From positions 1-34,608 of the forward strand of contig CALEYL010000033.1 in assembly GCA_937926205.1 (NCBI GenBank): 34,608 nucleotides of DNA, in the 5' to 3' direction. Each line of letters begins with the position of its first letter. Position 1 is the stretch's first letter. Positions 26,295-34,547 of the stretch are shown here, one piece after another. The position numbers and the translations under genes were made by a program. A model generated the notes under the pieces. The model was not told where the DNA came from. It saw only the letters and a program-made list of their open reading frames with translations, and did not search any database. The stretch comes from an uncultured Saprospiraceae bacterium (lineage in GTDB: Bacteria > Bacteroidota > Bacteroidia > Chitinophagales > Saprospiraceae).

Positions 26295-26454
26295 AGCTTG
26301 TTCGGGAATTCATGATCGTACGAAAGCGAGCAAATTTTTTGCTGAACAAGGCGGCTTTCACAGGCGTAGCCGGCAGCTACGACGCAGAAAGCCAACGCAG
26401 AGCAGTAGAAAATTTGCCGATTGCAGCCGATTGATGGATTTCCTAACAAGCTCT
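26293..26454. repeat. 162-bp MITE-like palindromic element
   Basis: The ends are inverted repeats: bases 26293-26313 match the reverse complement of 26434-26454 at 18 of 21 positions (AGAGCTTGTT is shared exactly). Inner arms also pair: GCAAATTTTTT (26330-26340) with AGAAAATTTGC (26407-26417), GGCTTTC (26353-26359) with GAAAGCC (26387-26393), and GTAGC with GCTAC around a CGGCA loop. All pairs are centred on about 26373, so the whole element can fold as one long hairpin. It has no coding capacity. A partial second copy lies at 24728. Confidence 0.8.
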
Positions 26455-26490
26455 TAATCTACATTAAGACTCTTTCTTAAGCTGCTTTAT

Positions 26491-26521
26491 AGGTGAATAC
26501 CGTTCACCTGTCACATCTTTG
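26491..26521 (+). promoter_or_regulatory. Dyad operator over the promoter of the NmrA-like gene
   Basis: AGGTGAA (26491-26497) and TTCACCT (26503-26509) are perfect inverted arms around TACCG. CATCTTTG (26514-26521), a 7-of-8 match to the TAnnTTTG box, follows five bases later, 31 bases before the ATG at 26552. A dyad placed just upstream of and next to the -7 box fits a regulator site; the neighbouring Crp/Fnr protein is the obvious candidate, by position only. Confidence 0.5.
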
Positions 26522-26551
26522 CAGTGTTCTTAAATTTTAAAATATTACAAA

Positions 26552-27433
26552 ATGGAAAAGAAAATTATTGCGGTAGTGGGTGCAACTGGCCTTCAAGGAA
26601 AAGGGGTAGTGAATGCGCTGATGAAGGAAGGTTCTTTCAAAGTAAGGGCCGTAACCCGTAACCCTGATAAATATCAAGGCAATGCCGATGAAGCCGTACA
26701 TGGTGATTTAACAGACCTTGAATCATTAACCGATGCTTTCGAGGATGCTTATGGTGTTTTTGTGGTAACCAATTTTTGGGAAGGGGCAGATGAATTGGCA
26801 CAGGGAAACATAGCGGTTACCGCTGCAAAAAATGCAAATGTCGATCACTTCATTTGGTCAACTTTACCAAACGTTGAGGAAATAAGCAACGGCAAGTTTC
26901 ATGTTCCTCATTTTACGGAAAAAGCCAAAGTTGATGAATCTGTTAAAAATGCAGGATTTGCCTATTATACTTTCGTTCAGCCGCCTTTTTACTTTCAAAA
27001 CCTTACTGGACAAATGGGGGCCCAACCTCAACAAGACGGTTCTATTGGTTGGACGCTGCCGATCGACCCTACTAAAAAGGTGATCCACATGTCAGACATT
27101 AATGACCTGGGGAAAGTAGTTGCAGGAGCGTTTTTAAACCCTGAAAGGGCAGGAAACGGAAGTTATTTATCCCTGGCTACCGAACTGAACAGCTTCAATG
27201 ATGTGCTGGAAGTTTTCAAAGCAAACGGGAAAGAATACCGGTTCAACCAGGTGCCAACAGAGGTCTTTTCCGGCTTCTTTGAAGGCGCAGGAGAAATTGC
27301 CCAGATGTTAGCGTATTTCGAATCGTATACGTACATGGGGCCCAATTCAGACGAGCAAATCCAAAAGGCTAAAGAACTTTCGACAGAACAATTTACATCC
27401 CTGGATGAATGGATTAAACAAAACACAAATTAA
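26552..27433 (+). CDS. NmrA/HSCARG-family NAD(P)-binding protein
   Basis: This 293-residue Rossmann protein has a GATGLQGKG nucleotide loop (G10-x-x-G13-x-x-G16), RAVTRNPDKY just after the second strand, and GDLTDLESL and VFVVTNFWEG next. The classical SDR tyrosine-lysine catalytic pair is not in place, as is usual for the NmrA/HSCARG group, whose members sense the NADP(H) state or reduce small substrates. HFIWSTLPNVEEISNGKFHV and THFTEKAKVDE-like text match the HSCARG pattern. It is co-transcribed with the next gene (1-bp gap). A dyad and a -7 box precede it. Confidence 0.88.
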   Translation: MEKKIIAVVGATGLQGKGVVNALMKEGSFKVRAVTRNPDKYQGNADEAVHGDLTDLESLTDAFEDAYGVFVVTNFWEGADELAQGNIAVTAAKNANVDHFIWSTLPNVEEISNGKFHVPHFTEKAKVDESVKNAGFAYYTFVQPPFYFQNLTGQMGAQPQQDGSIGWTLPIDPTKKVIHMSDINDLGKVVAGAFLNPERAGNGSYLSLATELNSFNDVLEVFKANGKEYRFNQVPTEVFSGFFEGAGEIAQMLAYFESYTYMGPNSDEQIQKAKELSTEQFTSLDEWIKQNTN

Positions 27434-27434
27434 C

Positions 27435-27935
27435 ATGAAAAACATCCTAATAGCAGTATTTGCCATTACCATCATGGCTTCCTGTAACGAAACCGACAAT
27501 CAGGAATCAGCGATTAATTCAGCAGAAAACACAGCAATCATGGAAAAACAAGAAAAACAAAAAATAGAAGCGCTATTAAGCCAATATGAAAATTCCCTGA
27601 ACACTTCAGATGCAAAATTGGCTCAATCGCTTTACACGAAAGATGGCATTTTTATGCCGACCGAAGCGCCATCAGGAATAGGATCGGAAGGCATCTTAAA
27701 ATCTTACGAGTACGTCTTTTCCCAAATTCAACTCAACATTAAATTTTTCATTGAAGAAATTGAAGTGGAAGGGAATATGGCATTTGCAGTAACCAGTTCA
27801 AAAGGAACTACGCTTATTCATGCTACCGGGGATACCATTCCTGAAGCAAACAGGGAACTCTTCGTCTTTGAAAAAGTGAATGGCGAATGGAAAATTGCCC
27901 GGTACATGTTTAACAAGACGGAGCCGAAAAAATAA
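27435..27935 (+). CDS. SnoaL/DUF4440-like lipoprotein
   Basis: The preferred start is MKNILIAVFAITIMASCNET (166 residues), one base after the stop of the NmrA-like gene, so the two are coupled. The lipobox IMASC predicts cleavage before Cys and lipid anchoring. The mature part is a cone-shaped NTF2/SnoaL-like fold: an opening helix (IEALLSQYENSLNTSDAKLA), then SLYTKDGIFMPTEAPSGIGS, and the sheet strands MAFAVTSSKGTTLIH and ELFVFEKVNGEWKIARYMFN. Proteins of this DUF4440/SgcJ kind bind small hydrophobic ligands or act as simple isomerases; no catalytic residues can be assigned here. It may work with the NAD(P)-binding protein, but the lipoprotein lies outside the cytoplasm, so a direct complex is unlikely. 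Confidence 0.85.
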   Translation: MKNILIAVFAITIMASCNETDNQESAINSAENTAIMEKQEKQKIEALLSQYENSLNTSDAKLAQSLYTKDGIFMPTEAPSGIGSEGILKSYEYVFSQIQLNIKFFIEEIEVEGNMAFAVTSSKGTTLIHATGDTIPEANRELFVFEKVNGEWKIARYMFNKTEPKK

Positions 27936-28010
27936 AAAGTCGCTTCAACATTGGATAAAAACAATGGCGGAAGTCCCTCCGGCTGAAAGGTCAAAGGATT
28001 TGATTAGATT

Positions 28011-28055
28011 AGTGGCGGTTTAAAAGCGATGTTCTTTTAAACCGCTACTGCTTTT
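28011..28055 (+). terminator. Strong intrinsic terminator
   Basis: AGTGGCGGTTTAAAAG (28011-28026) and CTTTTAAACCGCTACT (28034-28049) form a 16-base stem with one G-U pair and a seven-base loop (CGATGTT), followed by GCTTTTTC. It lies 76 bp after the SnoaL-like gene and ends that transcript. The stem's A/T-rich inner part could act in both directions. Confidence 0.75.
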
Positions 28056-28115
28056 TCAGGAGGCCATTAACGGTCAAAAAAAAAACCAGGCACAACAATA
28101 AAAAACAGATAAAAA

Positions 28116-28910
28116 ATGACTGCCAGACAAAAAATTGTCGCTGAAATGGATCAGCAGATTCACCAATTGGCGCAAACCATTGCCAAATTCAACCGCAGCT
28201 ACGCCCTTAAAAAAGCCGACGACAGCCATACTAATATGGCATTTGACCCCATTGGCATGCGCATGCTCGGAAGGTGGGTGGAATCATCCGGTGAACCAAT
28301 CATCCTCGCATTGAATCTGGCTGATTTTAAATTTGAAATCTTCAGCAAATCCTGGCAAAAGTTACATTCCATTGAGTTGAACGGAAAAACGCAACCACAG
28401 GCGGAGGAAGCCATAATAAGCTGCCTGCCCGGATTGGGGCTTGACGCGCAGCATTTCATGGCGCCGCTGCATTATGAAATACCCGAATATGCTTTTGCAA
28501 ATGCGCCTTATTCACCCTGGAAAGATTCGGATCTGGCCATTTGGGCAGCGCACAGATCAATGGCCAATGATGCTTGCCAATGGCTGTTGAATCACCTCCA
28601 AACAGCAGGAGAAATTCGCATTTGGCCCCATCATTTTGATACGGGAATTTATGTGGAGCCTACTCCGAAAGTAGGACTGGGCTTTGGACTCGCTATGCAG
28701 GATAGTCTGGTGGAAACGCCCTATTTCTATTTTTCCGGCTACGGCCTGAATGGGCACAAAATTGACTACGGCTCTACCAAAACATTAACCCACGGATATT
28801 GGATCAAAACAGAAAGCTTTAAATCGGCAATACTTGAACTATCCGATAACAACCGGGAAACCCTTCCGGGATTTATAAAAAGCGTCGCTTCCTGGTATCT
28901 GGATTGCTAA
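28116..28910 (+). CDS. Conserved-looking protein of unknown function
   Basis: I do not recognise this 264-residue protein. It has no signal peptide or membrane helix. Visible features are an N-terminal helix (KIVAEMDQQIHQLAQTIAKF), a middle part with WKDSDLAIWAAHRSMANDAC, and a tightly patterned block GEIRIWPHHFDTGIYVEPTP followed by VGLGFGLAMQDSLVETPYFY. WPHHFD is reminiscent of DUF5996-like proteins, but the rest does not match well enough to name a family. The length and even composition suggest a real, functional gene. It is separated from its upstream neighbour by a strong terminator and followed after 51 bp by a lipase-like lipoprotein gene. Confidence 0.75.
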   Translation: MTARQKIVAEMDQQIHQLAQTIAKFNRSYALKKADDSHTNMAFDPIGMRMLGRWVESSGEPIILALNLADFKFEIFSKSWQKLHSIELNGKTQPQAEEAIISCLPGLGLDAQHFMAPLHYEIPEYAFANAPYSPWKDSDLAIWAAHRSMANDACQWLLNHLQTAGEIRIWPHHFDTGIYVEPTPKVGLGFGLAMQDSLVETPYFYFSGYGLNGHKIDYGSTKTLTHGYWIKTESFKSAILELSDNNRETLPGFIKSVASWYLDC

Positions 28911-28961
28911 AACGCCTTTAACCGGAAATTGTGTATTTTGCAAATCAAAATACCTTTTACC

Positions 28962-30749
28962 ATGAAACCCAGCACTAAAACAACTCCAGTTTTTTCTTTT
29001 ACCGCTTGTATACGCAAGTTCCTTTTTTACGCCGTATTATTTACACCAATTTTATTTTTAGGCTGTGATGCTGTTTCCAATAAAGGGAAGCTTGACGAGG
29101 TGAATGCAAATGAAAACGATGTTCATGTTGCCTTTGCAGGCGGCGGGTGGCGCGCACATACCGGGCATTCCGCCTGGATTATCTCCCTTCTGGATAATGA
29201 TTCAAGCGAAACCGTAACAACGCTGGCTGAAGCATTTGCGAATGTAAAAACCATTTCATCTAACTCTGGGGGGAGTTGGTTCAGTACGATGTTAATGTAT
29301 TCGAATTCATTTACCAATGACATTCAGGCGCCAAAAGCGATTGAAACCTGGGCTTCTACAGGATGGATAGGACTACAAAAGAAACATTTTGATACTGCTA
29401 CCTATCATGCCGGGAAGGTTACCCATCCTTGCAGCCATCATTTAGGTCGTCATCCTGGTGTCATAGAGGAAGCGGAATATATTAAGTGTGTCAGTGATTT
29501 TTACACAGGCTCCGTTTATTACTGGAAAAAAGTCATAGATAGCTTGATATTCAGGGATTATCCTTTGGGAAGCATGACGCTTGGCGATCCTAAACAAGCC
29601 TGGGCCGCTGATAAGTCATTATTGATAGCTGCTTCTATGCTGAATAATTCTGTTGTCCTGAATAAAGTAAAAGGAGAGGATAGTCATCAGTATTACCAGG
29701 CCTGTTTGCAGAACGCCACCAACCCCTCGAATATGCCGGAATTAAGAGGAGATGAAATCACAGAAATGACAACTTGCAGTGCCGGATTACCTAAAGATGT
29801 AGCTGCAGTGACGTTCACAAGCTTAGGGAAAGACGCTAAGCTTACTCCTTTAGCATTTTTACGGGGATTAGACGCAGAGCCTTCTTTGTACAATATAGGC
29901 TATACCCGGGATTATATGGCTGAAAAACCGCCTAAAGGTTATACGACGATTCAGCTTCCTTTAAATCATGCCGGTGTCCCGGTTATGACAGCAGCAGCGG
30001 CTTCCAGTGCGGCTGTTGGTTTTGCAGCAAGCGAGCACATCATCGGGGCTTTTGACGCTGCATATACATTTGAAGATGAGGCCCTTAGTTTTAAATTAGG
30101 AAACGCAGCAGTACAATTTGTTGATACAGATGGGATGTCGCTTGATGATTTGGTTAACAATAAAGTTGTACGCCTGGCAGACGGTGGCCCTGTTGATAAT
30201 TCAGGTGTTGCTCAGATGGTCAGTTTTTTACAATTAAACCAACAAGCGGATGGTTTCAATATTGTCGCTTTTGATAATGTAGATACCGCATCCCTGTATC
30301 TTCCGGGTGGAAAAGGGGCAAGCGTAGGCCTGGATATTGCAAGTCTGTTCGGTGCTCCCGATCCTTTCAGTGGAACGTTTGTGGGTGTTACATTCAAGGT
30401 TGAAACACCTCAATTGCAAATTTTCGAAGCCGATGCGATGAACAATACCCAGGTTACCTGGAGCGCTCCGGAAAACAACGGGCAGCAAATATTTTACACC
30501 AGGTATCATGTCAAGACCGTGGCAAATGAAGCACTTGGTATAGCTGCCGGTACCAGCGGTACGCTACATGCTTTTACGTGTGCATCACCCAATGCAGGCA
30601 TCATGCCCAATAAAGGCGACGCCGACTTCCAGGCTTATGCTGAGATGCTGAAGTACATTCATGGAAGCCTGAATGCTAAGAATGCAAAAGGCGAACGAGA
30701 AGGACTCAATTATCTAAGGCAAGCTTTCGGAATGCCTGTAGCCAGGTGA
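28962..30749 (+). CDS. Patatin/cPLA2-like lipase lipoprotein
   Basis: The start is MKPSTKTTPVFSFTACIRKF (595 residues); the open frame runs 11 codons further upstream without coding signs. A lipobox (LFLGC, Cys about 35) predicts a lipoprotein. The catalytic layout matches the patatin/cytosolic phospholipase A2 fold: a glycine-rich oxyanion segment (AFAGGGWRAHTGH, about 58-69), a nucleophile elbow NSGGSW with Ser about 105, and an Asp in LADGGPVDNSGV (Asp about 407). The nucleophile is in G-G-S-W rather than the usual G-x-S-G. Such enzymes release fatty acids from phospholipids by a Ser-Asp dyad. The large insert between Ser and Asp (about 300 residues) recalls cPLA2 rather than bacterial patatins. 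Substrate and role, for example nutrition or attack on other cells, are unknown. Confidence 0.8.
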   Translation: MKPSTKTTPVFSFTACIRKFLFYAVLFTPILFLGCDAVSNKGKLDEVNANENDVHVAFAGGGWRAHTGHSAWIISLLDNDSSETVTTLAEAFANVKTISSNSGGSWFSTMLMYSNSFTNDIQAPKAIETWASTGWIGLQKKHFDTATYHAGKVTHPCSHHLGRHPGVIEEAEYIKCVSDFYTGSVYYWKKVIDSLIFRDYPLGSMTLGDPKQAWAADKSLLIAASMLNNSVVLNKVKGEDSHQYYQACLQNATNPSNMPELRGDEITEMTTCSAGLPKDVAAVTFTSLGKDAKLTPLAFLRGLDAEPSLYNIGYTRDYMAEKPPKGYTTIQLPLNHAGVPVMTAAAASSAAVGFAASEHIIGAFDAAYTFEDEALSFKLGNAAVQFVDTDGMSLDDLVNNKVVRLADGGPVDNSGVAQMVSFLQLNQQADGFNIVAFDNVDTASLYLPGGKGASVGLDIASLFGAPDPFSGTFVGVTFKVETPQLQIFEADAMNNTQVTWSAPENNGQQIFYTRYHVKTVANEALGIAAGTSGTLHAFTCASPNAGIMPNKGDADFQAYAEMLKYIHGSLNAKNAKGEREGLNYLRQAFGMPVAR

Positions 30750-30960
30750 TTGGTTTGTCAGAGATTGGAGGTTGTCTGTATGGTAATTGGGACATTCAAT
30801 CTAGTGGCGCAGTAACACTTTATTATGAACCCACAAACGAAAAACCAACGAACCACTAACAGCAGTTTTAAAGCAATACCCCCTATAAATTCTCCTGTTG
30901 GTAGAAAATAGAAATCCTGAATCCGTTCCCGGTACTTACTTTGCCAAAAAGAAAACGCTC

Positions 30961-31917
30961 ATGAAGGCAATGACATATACCCGGTACGGATCACCGGATG
31001 TGCTTCAACTCACAGAAGTCGAAAAACCGATCCCCGGCGTTGGCGAAGTCCGGGTAAAAATCCACGCAGCATCGGTCAATTCATGGGATTGGGATCTGGT
31101 CCGGGGAAAACCCTACTTATATCGCCTGTTGTTTGGATTGTTCAAACCCAAACGCAGCATCATTGGCGCTGACATTGCGGGAATAGTAGACGCCGTCGGC
31201 CCGGAGGTGCACCAGTTTCAGCCAGGAGATGCCGTATTCGGAGACCTTTCAGAAGATACCTGGGGTGGTTTTGCGGAATACGTCTGTGCTCCTGAACAGG
31301 CATTGATGCAAAAGCCGGCCGGCATGACATTCGAGGAAGCAGCCGCCACGCCCCAGGCAGCGGTTCTTGCCCTGCAGGGGCTATGCGAGCATAGACCGCT
31401 TCAGCCGGGGCACAAGGTTTTGATCAATGGCGCAGGCGGCGGCGTGGGGACTTTTGCCATACAGATGGCAAAATCATTCGGCGCCGAAGTGACCGGCGTA
31501 GACAGCACCGAAAAACAGGACTTGCTGCGATCGATCGGCGCAGACCATGTCATCGATTATACCAAAGAAGACTTTACCAAAAATGGCCTGCGCTATGACC
31601 TCATCATGGACGTGGTTGCAAATCGCTCCATTTTCACCTACAAACGATCCCTGCTACCCAACGGCATTTTTGTCATGGTTGGAGGTACTATACCGGCCAT
31701 ATTACAGACGGCGCTTCTCGGCTCATTTATTTCCGGTAAAAAAATGGGGCTTCTGATTCATAAAGCCAACAAGGACCTTGCTGTTATCACAAATCTAATT
31801 GAAACAGGTAAAATCAAACCCGTCATTGACAAACGCTACCCGCTGAGTGAGACGGCAGCAGCAATAAGCTACCTTGGAGCAGGACACGCCCGGGGGAAAG
31901 TGGTCATTACGGTGTGA
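30961..31917 (+). CDS. Zinc-independent MDR (quinone-oxidoreductase-like) NAD(P)H oxidoreductase
   Basis: The preferred start is MKAMTYTRYGSPDVLQLTEV (318 residues); the frame continues 21 codons upstream without family similarity. The N-terminal GroES-like domain shows KVKIHAASVNSWDWDLVRGK-type text (VRVKIHAASVNSWDWDLVRG), IGADIAGIVDAVG and GDAVFGDL. The Rossmann domain has the loop ING-AGGGVGTFAIQMAK (about 156-170) and GADHVIDYTKEDF. The ligands of the structural and catalytic zinc of alcohol dehydrogenases are absent, which places it in the quinone oxidoreductase-like branch. Members reduce quinones or activated double bonds with NADPH; the substrate is unknown. It appears to be a single-gene unit. 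Confidence 0.9.
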   Translation: MKAMTYTRYGSPDVLQLTEVEKPIPGVGEVRVKIHAASVNSWDWDLVRGKPYLYRLLFGLFKPKRSIIGADIAGIVDAVGPEVHQFQPGDAVFGDLSEDTWGGFAEYVCAPEQALMQKPAGMTFEEAAATPQAAVLALQGLCEHRPLQPGHKVLINGAGGGVGTFAIQMAKSFGAEVTGVDSTEKQDLLRSIGADHVIDYTKEDFTKNGLRYDLIMDVVANRSIFTYKRSLLPNGIFVMVGGTIPAILQTALLGSFISGKKMGLLIHKANKDLAVITNLIETGKIKPVIDKRYPLSETAAAISYLGAGHARGKVVITV

Positions 31918-32060
31918 TTTCAATACAGAAACCCTTGCAAAAACCCGGCTGGCAGGAATGCCCGAACTGCCTGGGCAGCAATTGCCCTTTCTGTTTATCG
32001 ATAAAGCCGGGAAGGCGCCATCAAATATGAAAAAAAAACACTAACTTCGTCTGTAAGCGA

Positions 32061-32115
32061 ATTGCCGCTCGTAGCTTGCTAAACACCCGCTACGAGCGGC
32101 AATCCGTAGCGGGTT
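32061..32115. repeat. Compound inverted repeat with alternative hairpins
   Basis: ATTGCCGCTCGTAGC (32061-32075) and GCTACGAGCGGCAAT (32089-32103) are perfect 15-bp inverted arms with a 13-base spacer. The right arm overlaps a second inverted pair, ACCCGCTACG (from 32085) with CGTAGCGGGT (ending about 32115). The two hairpins cannot form at once. It may be a REP/MITE-like element or a terminator for the oxidoreductase gene; the missing T-run speaks against a simple terminator. Confidence 0.75.
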
Positions 32116-32167
32116 TGATATTCGGTGTTCGGAAAAGCTTAGTTGGTGAGCAATTAAATGGAAAAAA

Positions 32168-33739
32168 ATGATTAAAAAATATTTTAATTACCTTTTGTAC
32201 ACTATTGCTGGCTTTACGCTAATCGGGACTTTACTTGACACGATTGGTAACTCTATGTCAATTCTTTCAAGGAAAAGCGGAATTATTCTGATACTTATGA
32301 CTTCTTTTTTATGGGCTTTCTTCTTTCTTTATTCAAAGTTTTATGGGATAAATTGGGGAGAAACAAGGGTAAGAAAACTAAAAGCACCAATTAATTTATT
32401 TTTTCTGGGTTTATTAATTGCTTTTTTCATTCCAATTATTTTCAATAGTAATTCTGTTAAAAAGAGCAAAGTCTTCTTTTTTGAAAATTATGAAGATTTT
32501 AATGTTCTTTTACTACCGTTTGAATCTTCTCAAAATTGTGCTGATGAAAATATCTTCTGCGAAAGAGAATTACAGAGTAGATTCGAATTAATGAAATCAA
32601 ATGATAGTTTGTTATCAATTGAAGTAAAAATCCTAGAGGGGGTGAATAAAAAAAATAGGGCTACATCTTTTAGTAGAGCCAAAGAATTAGGAGATTCATT
32701 ATCTGCAGACATGGTGATTTGGGGAGACTACCAAAATAAATGTGATTGGGATACTACAAAAATAAAAGTTCGTTATACTCTAATGAACAATCCAATTTAT
32801 TTTATTGATGAAAAAGAGAACAAAGTTTTTGGATCCTTATCAGATATTACTCAAATCGAAAATGGAGTTTTAACAGGTGATATTGAAGATCTTATATATA
32901 TAGTTCAGGGGTTAAAATCACACAACATTGATAAAGAGCCTGCTAAAACAGTATATTTTTTTAATAAAGTAAATAAAAGAAAAAAAGCTGAATATGCTGA
33001 GATATTCGGTTTTCTTGGGATGAGTCACTTACTATTGGGAATAAGATATAAGCCAATTTATTTAGATTCTTGTATAATGTATTTATCTCAAGCGATAGAA
33101 ATTGATTCAACTTTCAGTGGATATTATCTTAACCGAGGCATTGCATTTGAAAAAAAAGGAAATGATTTGAAGGCTTTTAACGATTATGAAAAAACAATTG
33201 CATTAGACTCTACAATGTCTCTTGCATATAGAAATAGAGGGAAAATTCTAGGTAAAAACGGAGAAATTCAAAAAGCAATAAATGATTTTTTTAAGCTAAT
33301 AGAATTAGAACCGCAAGATTCAGATGTGTATGAAGATTTGGGAGAACTTTATTTGCAGCAATATCAATTAGACTCTTCGTTAATGTATTTTAATAAGGCA
33401 TTACAATTAGACCCTAAAAATGTTTCAGCTCTTGGTAATAGAGCACAAGCCTATTTCTTTTCAAATGAATTGATTAAGGCTCTTAAAGACCTGAACAAAG
33501 GTATCGATCTTGATCCAGGCAACCCACATTTATTTTATAACAGAGGTACGTTTTATTTAGAAACTCAAAATATAAAACAGGCATTCAGTGATTATTGCAA
33601 AACTATAGAACTAGATTCTAGTTTTGTATCTGCATATCAAAACAGAGCTGCAATTTATTATCGTCTAGGGAATATAGTTAAGTCAAAATCAGATTTAAAG
33701 AAAGTGGCCGAGCTAAAATCGAAAAAATTGATAAAATAA
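32168..33739 (+). CDS. Membrane-anchored tetratricopeptide repeat protein
   Basis: The 523-residue protein has two or three N-terminal membrane helices: YLLYTIAGFTLIGTLLDTIG, IILILMTSFLWAFFFLYSKF and INLFFLGLLIAFFIPIIFNS. A domain at about 110-250 starts FNVLLLPFESSQN and contains RAKELGDSLSADMVIWGDYQ, similar to a FlgO/TolB-N-like module seen before TPR regions in Bacteroidota. From about 275 at least six TPR units follow, with typical GNDLKAFNDYEKTIALDSTM, YYLNRGIAFEKKG and AYQNRAAIYYRLGN text. TPRs bind partner proteins; the partner is unknown. The gene is markedly AT-richer than the central part of the window, a sign of separate origin. Confidence 0.85.
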   Translation: MIKKYFNYLLYTIAGFTLIGTLLDTIGNSMSILSRKSGIILILMTSFLWAFFFLYSKFYGINWGETRVRKLKAPINLFFLGLLIAFFIPIIFNSNSVKKSKVFFFENYEDFNVLLLPFESSQNCADENIFCERELQSRFELMKSNDSLLSIEVKILEGVNKKNRATSFSRAKELGDSLSADMVIWGDYQNKCDWDTTKIKVRYTLMNNPIYFIDEKENKVFGSLSDITQIENGVLTGDIEDLIYIVQGLKSHNIDKEPAKTVYFFNKVNKRKKAEYAEIFGFLGMSHLLLGIRYKPIYLDSCIMYLSQAIEIDSTFSGYYLNRGIAFEKKGNDLKAFNDYEKTIALDSTMSLAYRNRGKILGKNGEIQKAINDFFKLIELEPQDSDVYEDLGELYLQQYQLDSSLMYFNKALQLDPKNVSALGNRAQAYFFSNELIKALKDLNKGIDLDPGNPHLFYNRGTFYLETQNIKQAFSDYCKTIELDSSFVSAYQNRAAIYYRLGNIVKSKSDLKKVAELKSKKLIK

Positions 33740-33816
33740 TAAATGCACACAACAAAGTTCAGAACGTACATAGTCGCTAAACGCGCCTACGTCATGTGCA
33801 CGCAACCGTTATCGGT
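33730..33816. other. attC-like imperfect palindrome between the TPR and barrel genes
   Basis: Nested arms pair across the 109-bp gap: GATAA (33730-33734) with TTATC (33809-33813), TGCACA (33744-33749) with TGTGCA (33795-33800), and ACGTA (33764-33768) with TACGT (33788-33792). The right end reads AACCGTTATCGGT (33804-33816). Outer and inner box pairs separated by a variable middle, with GTTA at the right edge, recall the R and L boxes of integron attC sites. The fit is imperfect, and no integrase is in the window. Confidence 0.4.
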
Positions 33817-33848
33817 CATTAATAAAAACAAAAAACTAATCGTTAATT

Positions 33849-34502
33849 ATGAAACCAAAACTTCAACTCATAACTTGTTTAATTTCTTGTTTTTTTATTT
33901 CGATAAATTTATGGGGACAAAATATTTCTTTTGGCGTGTCTTTAGGAGCAACCTTTTTCACGCAAAAAGCTGAAATGGAAGATGAATATTTTGGAGAGCC
34001 AAAATATAAAACAAGATTTATTAGCCAAGGCGACATAATGGTTCACCTTAATGAAAATTTCGGGATTAAAATCGGAATCGCTTATGAACAAAAAGGATAT
34101 GACCGTAAACGAGCTTCTAGTTCTATTTCTGGTTACAGTACGGACGAGCACAAATTTGATTATCTTTCTTTCCCATTAGTAGCTGAGCTGTTATTTGGTC
34201 GAAAAATCAAAATGAAGGCACATGCAGGAGCATCCATTGAATATCTGTTAAAACATATTTGGGTTTGGAACATTGCAGAAGAGAAAAGACCTATTAATAA
34301 AACTGACGAATATAGTCGAGTTAATTATTCTTTTCTTAGTGGAGTTGGAACTGAGTTCCTATTGTCTGAGAAGGTATTTATCGAATTAGGAATTCGCAAT
34401 TCAATTGGACTGAAAACACTTCAAAAAGAAAATTCATGGGTAATGTTTAAGCACTTTGGTTTTGTCACCTTTGCGGGAATACGATACAAATTGGGAACTT
34501 AA
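33849..34502 (+). CDS. Outer-membrane beta-barrel protein, porin-like small family
   Basis: This 217-residue protein has a signal peptide (LITCLISCFFISINLWG-QN). The mature part is about 195 residues of alternating amphipathic strands typical of eight-stranded barrels in this phylum: ISFGVSLGATFF, NFGIKIGIAYEQKGYDRK, FDYLSFPLVAELLFG and MKAHAGASIEYLL, then YSFLSGVGTEFLLSEKVFIE and GFVTFAGIRYKLGT. It belongs to the broad PorT/outer-membrane beta-barrel group, which has no common function. The gene is AT-rich and lies between inverted 9-bp boxes (33808-33816 and 34539-34547), so it may be a mobile cassette-like unit. Confidence 0.82.
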   Translation: MKPKLQLITCLISCFFISINLWGQNISFGVSLGATFFTQKAEMEDEYFGEPKYKTRFISQGDIMVHLNENFGIKIGIAYEQKGYDRKRASSSISGYSTDEHKFDYLSFPLVAELLFGRKIKMKAHAGASIEYLLKHIWVWNIAEEKRPINKTDEYSRVNYSFLSGVGTEFLLSEKVFIELGIRNSIGLKTLQKENSWVMFKHFGFVTFAGIRYKLGT

Positions 34503-34538
34503 CCAAACCTCATATGAGGAATTAAAAAAAGAAAACGA

Positions 34539-34547
34539 ACCGATAAC
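34539..34547. other. Right-hand box of the putative cassette
   Basis: ACCGATAAC is the exact reverse complement of GTTATCGGT at 33808-33816. It lies 36 bp after the barrel gene and reads on as AACGGCTCAAC to the window edge. The partner part of this second site would lie outside the window. A 9-bp match can occur by chance, but its placement on both sides of one gene is suggestive. Confidence 0.4.

Noticed and set aside
33743..33973. A 76-codon frame starting MHTTKF
   Set aside because: It runs through the inverted-repeat region and overlaps the start and signal peptide of the barrel gene in another frame.
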